A model generated the notes under the pieces. That model saw only the letters and a list, made by a program, of their open reading frames with translations, had not been told where the DNA came from and made no database searches. The translations under genes and the position numbers were made by a program. From contig NC_013132.1 in assembly GCF_000024005.1 (NCBI RefSeq), forward strand, positions 2,970,001-3,034,000: a stretch of DNA of 64,000 bases. The letters are read 5' to 3'. This document shows, one piece after another, positions 23,013 through 33,008 of the stretch. How positions within the stretch are numbered: position 1 is the stretch's first letter; every line of letters starts with the position of its first letter. This DNA is from Chitinophaga pinensis DSM 2588. Lineage in GTDB: Bacteria; Bacteroidota; Bacteroidia; Chitinophagales; Chitinophagaceae.

Positions 23013-24761
23013 TCAATGGTATCCGTTGTTTTGTTGTAAGGTTATCTTACCTCCGTTTGTAGAAAGATCAATCTGTCGTTGCGGAATCGCAAAATATTCA
23101 TTCGTTCCTTTTATAAAACTGGCACCTTGTATATCCAGTGTAGCGGCGCCTTCGAAAGCAAAGAATGCATTCATTGCCTGGTCTGCAATACCCCAGCGCA
23201 CCAGGTCAAAGAAACGATGACCTTCCATTGCCAGTTCCAGTTTACGTTCGAAATAGATCGCTTTTAGCGCATAATCTTTTCCTTTGGAAGAGAAGGTGCC
23301 GTTAGGATATGGAGATACTTTATAATTCGCTGCCTGTTGATCTGAAAAACCTCCCATCGGTTCGCTGTTATCTTCATACTTGTATACTGCGCTTTCCGGA
23401 CGGGCAGCACGTGTACGTACGATATTCACATAACGTTCTGCTGCATCTGTATTCCCCAGTTGTGCTTCACATTCTGCTGCCATCAGCAGTACATCTGCAT
23501 ATCGTATTACATTATAGTTAATGGCGTTGCCTGGCGCCCAGCCACGTGGATCGTAGTATTCATCCTGCGTGGCCTGCCAGTAGACATTTTTCTTTGGAGA
23601 ATAATGACCTGCTGTAGAAGCTTCCCTGATCCAGGTATCACCGGGATGTATGCCCCAGTCGAGATAAGGAATGCCTTTACGGCCGACAGTCCAGTCCAGC
23701 CTTGGATCGACTGTTTCTGTGTTGACATTATGTGTATTATAACCATCCAGGATAGGTAAACCCTGTGCATCTGTGATATAAGAGTTTACGAGATCCTGTG
23801 TAGGCTGAAAGAAGCCGCAGCAGCTAAACGGACCATTATACGGATAATTCAGCATCTGTCCCTGATTCGCATTCGCAGAAGTACCTGAATTATCATTCGC
23901 ATCATATTGGATAGCAAAAACAGATTCTGAAGTGTTTTCTGTAGCCGCATCAAAGTTATCTTCAAACCGGTTTCTCAATGCATAACGATCGCCTTTTGAT
24001 GTTACGCCTGTGGTGGTGATCAGATCAAACAGCGGCTTTGCTTCATTGTACTTGTGTTCATACATATACGTCTTCGCCAGGTAAGCAGCAGCGGCCCATT
24101 TGTTCGGTCTTCCCACTTCGCCTTGTGTTAATGCGAGATGATCCATCGCGGATTTAAAATCGGCTTCGATCTTTGGCCAGATATCCTGATTGTTGGGTGT
24201 CTTCATGTCGGTGGTACTTTCATCAATCCATGGCACCATGTTGAACATCTTTTTCAGATCGCTGTAATAGTGTCCGCGTAGGAAATGTGCTTCAGCGGCT
24301 ATTTCAGTTTTCTCGTCTTCCGACATATCAGTAGCCTCCGGTAACAACTTCAGTACGGTATTACAACGTGTGATACCTTCATAATTTACGCGCCATTTAT
24401 CATTGAGGAAACTATTGGTCGCACCGGCACTGAAACGCGCCAGATCCAGCGTAGGAGGAGAGTCAAAGTGATCGCTGCCTTTGTGTGCATCGCCACCACA
24501 TACGCTGCCATAGATCCAGTTGTCAGGAGATACGGCATAACCGCTACCGCCTGAAAGATTTGTCATATCACCATCTGTGAAGTCTTGTCCGTCGAGTGCA
24601 CCATACGCGCCTACCAGTAATGCATTGATTCCTTTTTTATTCGCTACCAGTTCTTCTTTCAATGAAGAAGGCGGCACCCTGTCCAGGAATTTACTACAGG
24701 AGGATATACCCAGGCTCATGCCTGTAAAGAATACTATAGAGAGTGATTGATACAGTTTCAT
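23013..24761 (-). CDS. SusD/RagB-family outer-membrane lipoprotein (locus 1)
   Basis: 582 residues from ATG 24761, 17 bp after the SusC stop; an ATG overlapping that stop (24779) is an alternative. The lipoprotein signal is MKLYQSLSIVFFTGMSLGISSC. RagB/SusD features are RVPPSSLKEEL, the TPR-like middle (AAEAHFLRGHYYSDLKKMF, AAAYLAKTYMYEHKYNEAKPLFD), YADVLLMAAECEAQLG and the end ERKLELAMEGHRFFDLVRWG. SusD proteins cap the TonB-dependent SusC channel at the cell surface and bind the glycan or peptide ligand. It is the last gene of locus 1 on the minus strand. Confidence 0.93.
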   Translation of the reverse strand: MKLYQSLSIVFFTGMSLGISSCSKFLDRVPPSSLKEELVANKKGINALLVGAYGALDGQDFTDGDMTNLSGGSGYAVSPDNWIYGSVCGGDAHKGSDHFDSPPTLDLARFSAGATNSFLNDKWRVNYEGITRCNTVLKLLPEATDMSEDEKTEIAAEAHFLRGHYYSDLKKMFNMVPWIDESTTDMKTPNNQDIWPKIEADFKSAMDHLALTQGEVGRPNKWAAAAYLAKTYMYEHKYNEAKPLFDLITTTGVTSKGDRYALRNRFEDNFDAATENTSESVFAIQYDANDNSGTSANANQGQMLNYPYNGPFSCCGFFQPTQDLVNSYITDAQGLPILDGYNTHNVNTETVDPRLDWTVGRKGIPYLDWGIHPGDTWIREASTAGHYSPKKNVYWQATQDEYYDPRGWAPGNAINYNVIRYADVLLMAAECEAQLGNTDAAERYVNIVRTRAARPESAVYKYEDNSEPMGGFSDQQAANYKVSPYPNGTFSSKGKDYALKAIYFERKLELAMEGHRFFDLVRWGIADQAMNAFFAFEGAATLDIQGASFIKGTNEYFAIPQRQIDLSTNGGKITLQQNNGYH

Positions 24762-24778
24762 GGTTTTCAGATTTAACA

Positions 24779-27700
24779 TCAGAAGGTAAGATTGAGACCT
24801 GCCAGGAACTGGCGTTGACTGGGGTAAGTACCCTCGTCAATACCGAAACTTCTTACATCGCTGCCGCCTATTTCCGGATCTATACCACTGTATTTTGTGA
24901 TTGTAAATACGTTAGCTGCCTGTACATAGATGCGTAGTCTTTCGATATGCAGTCTGCCACCCAATCTTGAAGGAAAGGTATATCCTAGCTGTATGTTCTT
25001 GCAACGCAGGTAAGCGCCGTTTTCCACATAATAAGAGTTGGGTACTGCATTGGTGCTGAAAGAGCCTTCTCCTTCCTGTATAGGTGCTTTGGCATTCATG
25101 CGCTCGGGCAACCAGGAGTCATACAGCGCGGTTTTACTTTTGGCGCCATCAAAAGAAGAAGCAAAGTCTGTCCACCATTTAACCTGGTTCCAGATCTGAT
25201 TGCCTTGTACGCCAAACAGGAACATACTGAAATCAAATTGTTTATAGGTTAGTCCGAGATTCACACCATAAGATATCTTCGGATTTGGATTACCGAGGAA
25301 GGTGCGGTCATCTGCATTGATTACACCGTCGCGGTTCAGATCCGTATAACGGAAACGTCCCGGTGCAGCGTCTTCCTGGAAACTGGCGGAAGGGTCATTG
25401 GTAGCAGCCTGTGCACCCTGATCTGCTTTATCTATATCGCTCTGGCTATTCCAGAAACCAGCGATCTGATATCCGTAAAAGCTGGAGATAGGCTGGCCGA
25501 CTGCATTGCGGATAATGCTTTCACTAAAGTTGCGTGGCTGGCTGTCAAAGTAATCTACACCCTGCGCAATTTTTACGATCCTGTTTTTGAAGGAAGTGAA
25601 GGTCACTGTTGCATCAAACTTCAGATCTTTCGCAAGGCTAGCATGTGTGGAGAGGGAGATGTCTACACCTTTGTTTTTCATATTAGCCACGTTGGAATAA
25701 GGCGCTGGCGCGGTTCCAAAGGTGCCGGGTAACTCACTGTTATATAATAGATCCTTGATGTTTTTCTGGTAATAGTCCGCCGATATTTCAATTGCGCCCC
25801 CAAGCAGTGTCGCATCAAAACCGATATTCGTATTGATATCACTTTCCCATTTAGCATCGGGGTTACCAATCTGTATCTGCTGGAAACCTAACACGATACT
25901 GTTGTTAGTGCCAAGCAGATCGTAGTAGGAGGTGTTTTTATTACCACCATAAAGTGTAAAGGCGTTGCCGGGTGTAAGACTCAGCTGATTACCCATGATA
26001 CCCCATCCGCCACGTATTTTCAAATCAGTCAGCCAGCTGATATCTTCCAGGAATGATTCCTGCGAAATACGCCATCCTGCACTGGCTGCAGGGAAGAGGC
26101 CATAACGGTTATTTATACCAAATTTAGAAGAGCCATCCCGACGTAAGGTAGCGCTCAGCAGATATTTATCGCGGAAGCTGTAATCGATACGGCCGATGAG
26201 TGATAATAATCCTGCGGAGTAACGCGAAGCCGCAATGACCTGTCCGCCGGCGCCGGTACCATTATCTACATAATCAGGATCAAAAGAGAAATAATCCTGT
26301 GTCGTACCGATCTGGCTCCTTGAGCGTTCGTCATATGCTTCTGTACCTGCGAGAATATTCAGGGTATGTACTTTATTAAACGTATTATGATAGGTCAGCG
26401 TGTTGGTCCATGTCCAGTTGTGTGCGAAGTCGCTGGATTCCGTGTAAGAATTCACACCGGCATTTTCCTTGTTTTCATACTGTGGATAAGTGAAGTTATG
26501 TCTCCATCCGGAATTCACTTCACCGCCAAAACTGGTATGGAACGTAAAGTGATTGAAGAAGTCGATATCAGCATAGATATTACCAAATACCCTGTTTACC
26601 TGTCCGCGGTCATTCCTGGTGCGGTACTGCATGGCTACAGGATTCATGGCATCACCTAGTCCGAGACCATTTGATCCACCGAAATTACCTTTGATATCAT
26701 ACACCGGAATGATGGGTTGTTCACGGAGAGCCATGCCTACTGCACCACTGGCAGTAAGCAGGTCTACCGTTGGATTATCTGTAACGGAGAAAGACAGGTT
26801 TTCGCCTATTCTGATGTTCTTGCTGAGGCTGAACTGACTATTGGAACGGATGATATATCTTTTGAGATAGGTATTCATTAGTGTTCCCTGTTGGTTGTAG
26901 TAGTTTAATGAAAAGAGATAACTTCCTTTATCCGTACCGCCACTGACAGAGAGGTTGTGACTGGTCATGGAAGCGGGGTTGAATATTTCATGAAACCAGT
27001 CAGTGCCTGCTTTGTTGGCTTTGGTGATATAGTAGAAACTGTTGTAGTCATCCTGGTCGGTGTAGTTGGGATTGACATAATAGAGATCCGGATTGACACG
27101 AGGATCACCTTCCATCAGGCCGACAGGCTGTATATAATCGGGCAGACGCGGAGTAGCACCGGTACCGTATAAAGTATCGCTGAGTGGTTCGCCTGTATTC
27201 TTATATCGTAACCAACGCAGATTGGCCATTTCCTGTGAATTGAGCGTATGCCATACATTTCCTCCTTTAGGATACTGACGACCATAAAAAGCGTCATATT
27301 TGATCTTTACTTTACCATTTCCTTTCTTCGTAGTAATAATGATAACACCATTGGATGCGCGGGAACCGTAGATAGAGGCGGCGCCTGCATCTTTCAGTAC
27401 CTGCATGGAGGAGACATCGTTCGGATTGAGGTCATTGATACTTTGTGTAGGTACGCCATCTACAACATACAGTGGCGTATTGTTGTCAAATGTGTTGACA
27501 CCCCGGATACGCACAACAGGCTCCTGTCCCGGCTGACCGGAACCGATAACGGTAACTCCGGAAGCCTGTCCCTGTAACTGGCTGGTGACCTGTCCGGAAG
27601 GCTGTTTGGTCATTTCATTGATATCGATCACTGTAACAGCGCCCGTCAGGTCTTTCTTCCGTTGAGCGGTATAACCTGTCACGATCACTTCGTTGAGTGT

Positions 27701-28306
27701 ACTGGTATTTTCGGAGAGTGTGATATTGACTTCCTGTTGTGCGCCGACAGTGATTTCCTGCGACTGATAACCGACGAATGTTACTTCCAGTACCTCATTA
27801 CCGGTGCCGGGAATATTAAGCGTATAGGTGCCATCAGCAGCAGTAACAGCGCCGGTTGACGTACCTTTAATACGAACGGTCACACCCGGTAATGCCGCAC
27901 CTTTCGCATCTACCACTTTACCACGTATTGGGCGTTGTGCCATGGTGATGACCGGAGCGGGCGGGGCTTCCTTTGCTCTTATCACATAAAACTTCTCGCG
28001 CACCTTTTCGAAGGCAAGATTGAAGTGTGCCAGTGCTTTCTCCAATGCTTCTTCCGGCGACTTACAGGTGGTGATATCCACGCTTGCTTTCTGATCGGTC
28101 ACCAGTTCGGTTTTATAGGCAATGGAGACGCCGAATTTTGTTTCCGTTTGCCGGAATAACTGCTTCAGGGGAATCTCATCCTGCTGAATATAGCTGGCAG
28201 CGGACCGATAATTGATCGCTGTTGCCGGCTTTTCAGCCAATGCCTGTGAGCATAGGGCGCCTGACGCAAGGGTATGCATCAGCAGCACACGTAAATGTTT
28301 TTTCAT
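24779..28306 (-). CDS. SusC/RagA TonB-dependent transporter with STN domain (locus 1)
   Basis: 1175 residues. After the signal peptide (MKKHLRVLLMHTLASGALCSQALA), residues 45-115 are an STN/secretin-TonB N-terminal domain (IPLKQLFRQTETKFGVSIAYKTELV), the part that talks to FecR. A carboxypeptidase-regulatory-like domain follows (RPIRGKVVDAKGAALPGVTVRIKG, 125-205), then the plug (LNEVIVTGYTAQRKKDLTGAV, IRGVNTFDNNTPLYVVDGV) and the 22-strand barrel ending in FLAGLNLTF. It imports a ligand captured by SusD and signals through FecR and the ECF sigma. It overlaps the SusD ORF region by one base if the upstream ATG is used. Confidence 0.94.
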   Translation of the reverse strand: MKKHLRVLLMHTLASGALCSQALAEKPATAINYRSAASYIQQDEIPLKQLFRQTETKFGVSIAYKTELVTDQKASVDITTCKSPEEALEKALAHFNLAFEKVREKFYVIRAKEAPPAPVITMAQRPIRGKVVDAKGAALPGVTVRIKGTSTGAVTAADGTYTLNIPGTGNEVLEVTFVGYQSQEITVGAQQEVNITLSENTSTLNEVIVTGYTAQRKKDLTGAVTVIDINEMTKQPSGQVTSQLQGQASGVTVIGSGQPGQEPVVRIRGVNTFDNNTPLYVVDGVPTQSINDLNPNDVSSMQVLKDAGAASIYGSRASNGVIIITTKKGNGKVKIKYDAFYGRQYPKGGNVWHTLNSQEMANLRWLRYKNTGEPLSDTLYGTGATPRLPDYIQPVGLMEGDPRVNPDLYYVNPNYTDQDDYNSFYYITKANKAGTDWFHEIFNPASMTSHNLSVSGGTDKGSYLFSLNYYNQQGTLMNTYLKRYIIRSNSQFSLSKNIRIGENLSFSVTDNPTVDLLTASGAVGMALREQPIIPVYDIKGNFGGSNGLGLGDAMNPVAMQYRTRNDRGQVNRVFGNIYADIDFFNHFTFHTSFGGEVNSGWRHNFTYPQYENKENAGVNSYTESSDFAHNWTWTNTLTYHNTFNKVHTLNILAGTEAYDERSRSQIGTTQDYFSFDPDYVDNGTGAGGQVIAASRYSAGLLSLIGRIDYSFRDKYLLSATLRRDGSSKFGINNRYGLFPAASAGWRISQESFLEDISWLTDLKIRGGWGIMGNQLSLTPGNAFTLYGGNKNTSYYDLLGTNNSIVLGFQQIQIGNPDAKWESDINTNIGFDATLLGGAIEISADYYQKNIKDLLYNSELPGTFGTAPAPYSNVANMKNKGVDISLSTHASLAKDLKFDATVTFTSFKNRIVKIAQGVDYFDSQPRNFSESIIRNAVGQPISSFYGYQIAGFWNSQSDIDKADQGAQAATNDPSASFQEDAAPGRFRYTDLNRDGVINADDRTFLGNPNPKISYGVNLGLTYKQFDFSMFLFGVQGNQIWNQVKWWTDFASSFDGAKSKTALYDSWLPERMNAKAPIQEGEGSFSTNAVPNSYYVENGAYLRCKNIQLGYTFPSRLGGRLHIERLRIYVQAANVFTITKYSGIDPEIGGSDVRSFGIDEGTYPSQRQFLAGLNLTF

Positions 28307-28360
28307 GTGCGATTTAGTTTTGGTTAATAAAAATGTCGGGTATCAGTCTTTCTTCGTGGT

Positions 28361-29374
28361 TTATTTATCCTGTCTGAAAAAGCGTGTATTAAAAGCCTTT
28401 TCAAATTGTATAAGCATTGTGTCTGCGTTATAACTAATGGGCATCGATCCTGAAATACCGTATCGCAGGGTCTTTTTGTCTTTGACTGTTACATGTCTGT
28501 CAAATACCTGTTGCATAAACTGTATGGCGTCTGCTACGGTGTAGTCTTCCATGATCAGTTGTCCTCGGGTCCATGCGCCTGCTTTATCCGCATCTGTTTT
28601 ACTCTTTGTATAAGCGCCGTCTGTCTTATTATAACGTAATGCCTCTCCCGGTCGCAGATATAACTGTGTAGGCGTCTGTCCCTGTTGTTCTGTGATGTTC
28701 AGTTTAATGCTTCCTTCCTGCAATGCAACAGCTATCTTATCCCCGGCGTTATTGACATTGAATTGTGTACCGAGTACTTCCACAGAAAGTTTGTCGTAGG
28801 TATGCACGATAAAACGACTGTTGGCGGCAGTATGTTTTACATGAAACCAGGCTTCTCCATCCAGCCATACCTCACGTGCGTTTAGATCCTTTTGTGTATA
28901 CTGTATTTTCGAGGAAGCATTGAGCCATACTTCCGAGCTGTCAGGCAACAGGAAGTGTTTTGTTTGTCCTGTCTGTGTGGCCATACTGGCAGTTACAGGT
29001 GTAAAGGTGGCTTGTTTCCGCATGAACCACAATGTACCTGCTACAAGCAGGATAACGACAGCAGCGGCATATTTCCAGGGGAAATGCCGGTGGGTGGCTG
29101 CAGGTATGACTGTTTCATGCTCACTTTCTGTGGCAATGCTGTCCCAGATGTTATCCCAGAGGACTTCTTTTTCAGCTGGCGGCATGGCATATTCGCGGAA
29201 TTGGATGGATTTTACCAGTCTGATAGCAGCGGCGATAACCTCTTTTTTCTCCGGGTGTTCCTTCTGCCAGTTGTCCCAGTACCAGGTATTTTTGACATCC
29301 GGACGCAGGACCCACTCCTGGAAGTATTCATCCAGGGCAAAGTCGCGTATGGTGTAGAGGTGGTATTGGTTCAA
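28361..29374 (-). CDS. FecR-type anti-sigma factor (locus 1)
   Basis: 337 residues. The cytoplasmic N-terminal about 95 residues contain WYWDNWQKEHPEKKE. One transmembrane helix is near residues 98-115 (WKYAAAVVILLVAGTLWFM). The periplasmic FecR domain has GQTKHFLLPDSSEVWLNASSKIQY, VWLDGEAWFHVKH and LSVEVLGTQFNVN, and the C-terminal DUF4974-like part ends LIQFEKAFNTRFF. It should hold the ECF sigma inactive until SusC signals. Its normal partner gene, the ECF sigma, is 1.4 kb upstream because a decayed gene lies in between. Confidence 0.92.
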   Translation of the reverse strand: MNQYHLYTIRDFALDEYFQEWVLRPDVKNTWYWDNWQKEHPEKKEVIAAAIRLVKSIQFREYAMPPAEKEVLWDNIWDSIATESEHETVIPAATHRHFPWKYAAAVVILLVAGTLWFMRKQATFTPVTASMATQTGQTKHFLLPDSSEVWLNASSKIQYTQKDLNAREVWLDGEAWFHVKHTAANSRFIVHTYDKLSVEVLGTQFNVNNAGDKIAVALQEGSIKLNITEQQGQTPTQLYLRPGEALRYNKTDGAYTKSKTDADKAGAWTRGQLIMEDYTVADAIQFMQQVFDRHVTVKDKKTLRYGISGSMPISYNADTMLIQFEKAFNTRFFRQDK

Positions 29375-29549
29375 AAGGGTGTTTTATTATAAAGAGACGG
29401 AAAGGATGGGAATCTCATAGGTTTGGAGGAAATATTTTTTAGAATATTAAAATAATACGACGAACTTATCGGGATTTGATAGCAGGAAATCTAATATTGC
29501 TGATTTATTTTAATATGTTTTTGCATTCTGATAGCGAATCACATGGAAA

Positions 29550-29789
29550 TTATTTGTTAGCCTCGGCTTTGTAGGCGTTTTCTTTTAAGTATCTGACCCA
29601 GTTGGCAAGCCGGACTATATCTTCAACACCGGCATCATACATCGAGCGGAACAATTCTTTGAATCTCCAATCATTCTTGGTTGCTACGGACTTGGATGTC
29701 TTTTTAAATGACTTTAATTCTTCCGGCAAGCCAAAATCTGCTAAGGAAATCCCTGCAATGGCTGCTCCATTTAATATGAATCTTTCCAT
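29550..29789 (-). CDS. Small ORF of unknown function beside the decayed ATPase
   Basis: 79 codons (MERFILNGAAIAGISLADFG... YKAEANK), no signal peptide, helical and charged. It overlaps the 3' end of the decayed ATPase gene in another frame. It could be the displaced or shifted C-terminal part of that gene or a separate small gene. I do not recognise it. The surrounding DNA (29375-29549 and beyond) is AT-rich with no other gene. Confidence 0.35.
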   Translation of the reverse strand: MERFILNGAAIAGISLADFGLPEELKSFKKTSKSVATKNDWRFKELFRSMYDAGVEDIVRLANWVRYLKENAYKAEANK

Positions 29790-30703
29790 GGCAGGATTCG
29801 AAATCCTTATAGTGAACTAAATAGATGCTTAGATCTTCCCGGCTATTTTCAAGTAGATCATTTAAAATAAAAGGACTATGAGTCGCAATAATATATTGAT
29901 TGTTCCTGTTATGAATCATTTCCTGTGTGAAGAAAGACATATATGGAGGAAATGAGTGGGCTTCAGGTTCTTCAAATAGTCAGACGCTGTTTTCATTTGA
30001 AGCTATCGCGTATTTATAGAAGATGATGCGTTGTAGCGTGTCCGCAATCGAGTTGTAAGGAATTAGAAATATCTCATCCTTATCATTAGATTTTGACTGT
30101 ATGCTCTTAATAATTTGATTGCTTTGTCAAAGGCTATTTCTAAGCCATATTCGGAGAACAAATCTTTGATTTATTCTCTTAGTTCTTTGTATTGATCAAT
30201 TATTGAAAACAGATTTGATCCAAAAGGAGGAATGAGGTATTTGCTATGTCCCTTTTTATAGACTATGTCAGACTTATAAACATATTTTTTTATCGGTGAT
30301 TCAACATATTTGCTTTGCCGCCCCGTTTTAATGTTTAACTTTTCATCAACCTGAAAGGACTGTGAATATTCCTGGAGCTGAATATCAATTTTTAATCCTT
30401 CTTTGGGATTGTAACTGAGAATGGCATTTCCGTTATCTATCTGAATAGAACCTTTGGATTGAATATTTCCATTATAAAAGAGTTCGGCTTCATTCTCCAT
30501 TCTGACCACATTAGTTATCATTCTTGAATGATCCTTCTTTAAAAAAGGGAATTGAAAAGACTGACAAAGCCTCAATAATATTAGACTTACCGACATTAGG
30601 CCGACCAATAAAAAGGTTGATGCGCTTGGAAACCCGTTATTTCCAGATTTCTGATAGACTTGAAGTTATCTACAGATATGTTGTTGATTGAATTTGCCAT
30701 CAT
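29704..30703 (-). pseudogene. Decayed AAA/OLD-like ATP-binding protein gene
   Basis: Pieces of one ATPase in several frames. The start MMANSINNISVDNFKSIRNLEITGF is in one frame, Walker A INLFIGRPNVGKSNIIEAL in a second, and a 100-residue middle part (from LKKDHSRMITNVV) in a third. That part stops at TAA 30171. Then come IFLIPYNSIADTLQRIIFY, an in-frame TGA before the Walker B-like LFEEPEAHSFPPY, and the H-loop region QYIIATHSPFILNDL. At least three frameshifts and two stops exclude function. Such SMC/OLD-type ATPases are common in defence or accessory islands. The region is AT-rich relative to its neighbours, which suggests foreign origin. It separates the sigma and fecR genes of locus 1. 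Confidence 0.85.
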
Positions 30704-30729
30704 ACGTTAAAGTAGCGAATTTCTATTAT

Positions 30730-31347
30730 TCATCTCGCCCGGTACAACAACAATACCATCAACGCCGGCGGCAACATCTTCTTCAACATCCCGATCGCCT
30801 TCGAGATAATATTATACACAGAATCTACCTTCATAGACATCATACCAGCTATTTCCTGGTAAGACAGTTCATGAAAGAACCTCAGATAAATAGCTTCCCG
30901 CTGTCTGCGCGGCAAGGCATTCAGGGCAGCATATAATTGTTGTAGCTGTTCCTGCTGACTTTCATCCTGTATGATCAGGTGCTCTTTACTGGGAATAAGC
31001 TCAAAGTCGCCGGGTATATCTACGGTACTGGTTAACAAGCGTCTGTTCTTCTCTAAAGTCCGTAATAAACGGCGGCGAAGGCTGCTGAGCAGATAGTAAC
31101 GGATATGCTGGATCTGGTCGGCCAGGTGTTCCCTGGTTTGCCATAGATCGTGAAAGAGTTCCTGCATGGCGTCTCTTACCATTTCTACGTCTCCGCAGAA
31201 ATGGCAGCCATAATGATACAGGTGGTCTGCGTGCTCCTGGTAGATCAGGGCAAAGGCGTCACGGCTACCTTGCCGGAACTGGTTCCATACTTCCTCCTGT
31301 GGAGATACTGTCGGCGAAGCAGTGATGGCGGTTTTTACTGCTTTCAT
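30730..31347 (-). CDS. ECF sigma factor (FecI-like, locus 1)
   Basis: About 205 residues from ATG 31347 (MKAVKTAITAS); a longer in-frame start at 31395 adds 16 residues. Region 2 is FRQGSRDAFALIYQEHADHLYHYG, with MVRDAMQELFHDLWQTRE; region 4 is LNALPRRQREAIYLRFFHELSYQEIAGMMSMKVDSVYNIISKAIGML. The family directs RNA polymerase to the susCD promoter when released by FecR. A hydrophobic C-terminal tail (PPALMVLLLYRAR) is unusual but seen in some family members. The decayed ATPase now lies between it and fecR. Confidence 0.9.
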   Translation of the reverse strand: MKAVKTAITASPTVSPQEEVWNQFRQGSRDAFALIYQEHADHLYHYGCHFCGDVEMVRDAMQELFHDLWQTREHLADQIQHIRYYLLSSLRRRLLRTLEKNRRLLTSTVDIPGDFELIPSKEHLIIQDESQQEQLQQLYAALNALPRRQREAIYLRFFHELSYQEIAGMMSMKVDSVYNIISKAIGMLKKMLPPALMVLLLYRAR

Positions 31348-31456
31348 GCTGATATTTTGGTTGATACGTTCCTCTTGCCTTATAAAAATAAGCAATTTGG
31401 AAGATAATAACCAGTATTACCAGGGAAGGCCGGGAACAGGCAGTAACACGGCGCTG

Positions 31457-32782
31457 TTAAAGGTGCCGGACAGGCAACCTTGATTTGATCACATAAACGA
31501 TGACGCCAGCGATGGTTACGGTCAATCCGGCCAGCATCATATGAGGGCCGGTGGAAATAAATATACAGGCCCATATGAGGATCGCGAGTATCACGGGGAT
31601 AGGGTACAGGGGCATATGCCATTTGAAGAAAGTCCGGCCGTTTCTCCTGCTGAGCAGCATCAATCCTACTGCCTGTGCGATGAACTGTATCATAATACGC
31701 ATAGCGAGTATGGCGTCAATCACTTCCTTTATTTTGAACAGCAGACTGAATACAAACGCAACACCACCAAGCACCAGCAGGGAAACGTGGGGGAAGTTCT
31801 TGGTAGGGTGCAGGCGTGCGAAAACAGAGAAGAAAGCACCATCTTTGGCTGCTGCATAGGGAATACGGCTGTAACCTAAGGTAGCAGAGAACACAGAAGC
31901 AAATGCCACCCACAGTATTAATACGGTGCCTATTTTAGCGGCTGTGCTGCCCATCAGGGCTTCTATGAATTCACTGACTACAAAACTGCTTTGTTCTATC
32001 TGGTCCTGTGGCAATACGGAAGCCACGCTGATATTCATACAGAGGTAAAGTACAGAGATGCCGGCAATGGAGATCAGCATGCTACGGGGGATATTCTTTT
32101 CTGGTCGGGTAATTTCGCCACCCAGGTGACAGACATTATAATATCCCAGGTAACTATATACGGTTTTTACGCTGGCCATACCCAATGCGGTTGCAAAGGC
32201 ATAATTGAGTTGCAGACCGTCATTTACATGCCTGATAGGTTCCATGAACCGGCCATGCGCAATACCACCGCCGATGATCCAGGCCATTGTAACCAATACG
32301 CCCATCCAGAGTAATACGCTGATCCGTCCGATGGTTTCTATCTTCCGGTACAACATGAATATGATCAATAATACCATCCCGCCACTAACCGCTTTGGTAC
32401 CCCAAAAGCCTAAAGGAAGAATGTATCCGGCATAGTGAGCAAAGCCGATAGCGGCTGAAGCAATCACCAGGGGAGCCTGTATCATGGTCTGCCAGACAAA
32501 GAGGAAGCTCATCAGCTTACCCGTCCGCGGACCAAACCCTTCTTTCAGAAAGTTATAGCTGCCGCCGGCCATCGGGAAGGTTGCCCCCAGTTCACTCCAT
32601 ACCATTGCATCAATAAAAGAAAGGACCGCCCCGGCCACCCAGGCATAAAGAAAACCCGGTCCATGCATAGTTGTAGCTACTAAGCTCAATACTATAAATG
32701 GGCCGATGCCCACCATATCTGTCATATTAATAGCAGTCGCCTGTAAAAGACTTATGCGCCGGGAAAGTTCTGGTTGCTTCAT
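31457..32782 (-). CDS. APC-superfamily amino acid permease
   Basis: 441 residues with about 12 hydrophobic spans. The APC start is intact: ISLLQATAINMTDMVGIGPFIVLS (TM1 break), then SELGATFPMAGGSYNFLKEGFG (TM3 region, consensus E-L-x-x-x-x-P-x-S/A-G-G), and SYLGYYNVCHLGGEITRPEKNIPRSM after TM6. The protein imports or exchanges an amino acid or polyamine across the inner membrane, driven by H+; the substrate cannot be told. It lies between the two sigma genes and is divergent from the second. Confidence 0.88.
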   Translation of the reverse strand: MKQPELSRRISLLQATAINMTDMVGIGPFIVLSLVATTMHGPGFLYAWVAGAVLSFIDAMVWSELGATFPMAGGSYNFLKEGFGPRTGKLMSFLFVWQTMIQAPLVIASAAIGFAHYAGYILPLGFWGTKAVSGGMVLLIIFMLYRKIETIGRISVLLWMGVLVTMAWIIGGGIAHGRFMEPIRHVNDGLQLNYAFATALGMASVKTVYSYLGYYNVCHLGGEITRPEKNIPRSMLISIAGISVLYLCMNISVASVLPQDQIEQSSFVVSEFIEALMGSTAAKIGTVLILWVAFASVFSATLGYSRIPYAAAKDGAFFSVFARLHPTKNFPHVSLLVLGGVAFVFSLLFKIKEVIDAILAMRIMIQFIAQAVGLMLLSRRNGRTFFKWHMPLYPIPVILAILIWACIFISTGPHMMLAGLTVTIAGVIVYVIKSRLPVRHL

Positions 32783-33008
32783 TTCTATAGTAAAAATAAA
32801 TATTTTGCAGTCGTATGCCGAAATATTTATTGAAGGATGTCAATATTTGAATAAGAACATCCTGCCACCAGGTATGCGCTGCTGTTATACCTGTGAAATG
32901 ACGAACGGTGTTATCCCTACTATCGAGTAGCATCTTCGGACCGTTCGCAGCAGTTAATAATTTTTTAACGTGTGCCGAGCAGCCGGATTTATAATTTTAC
33001 GTTTTGAA

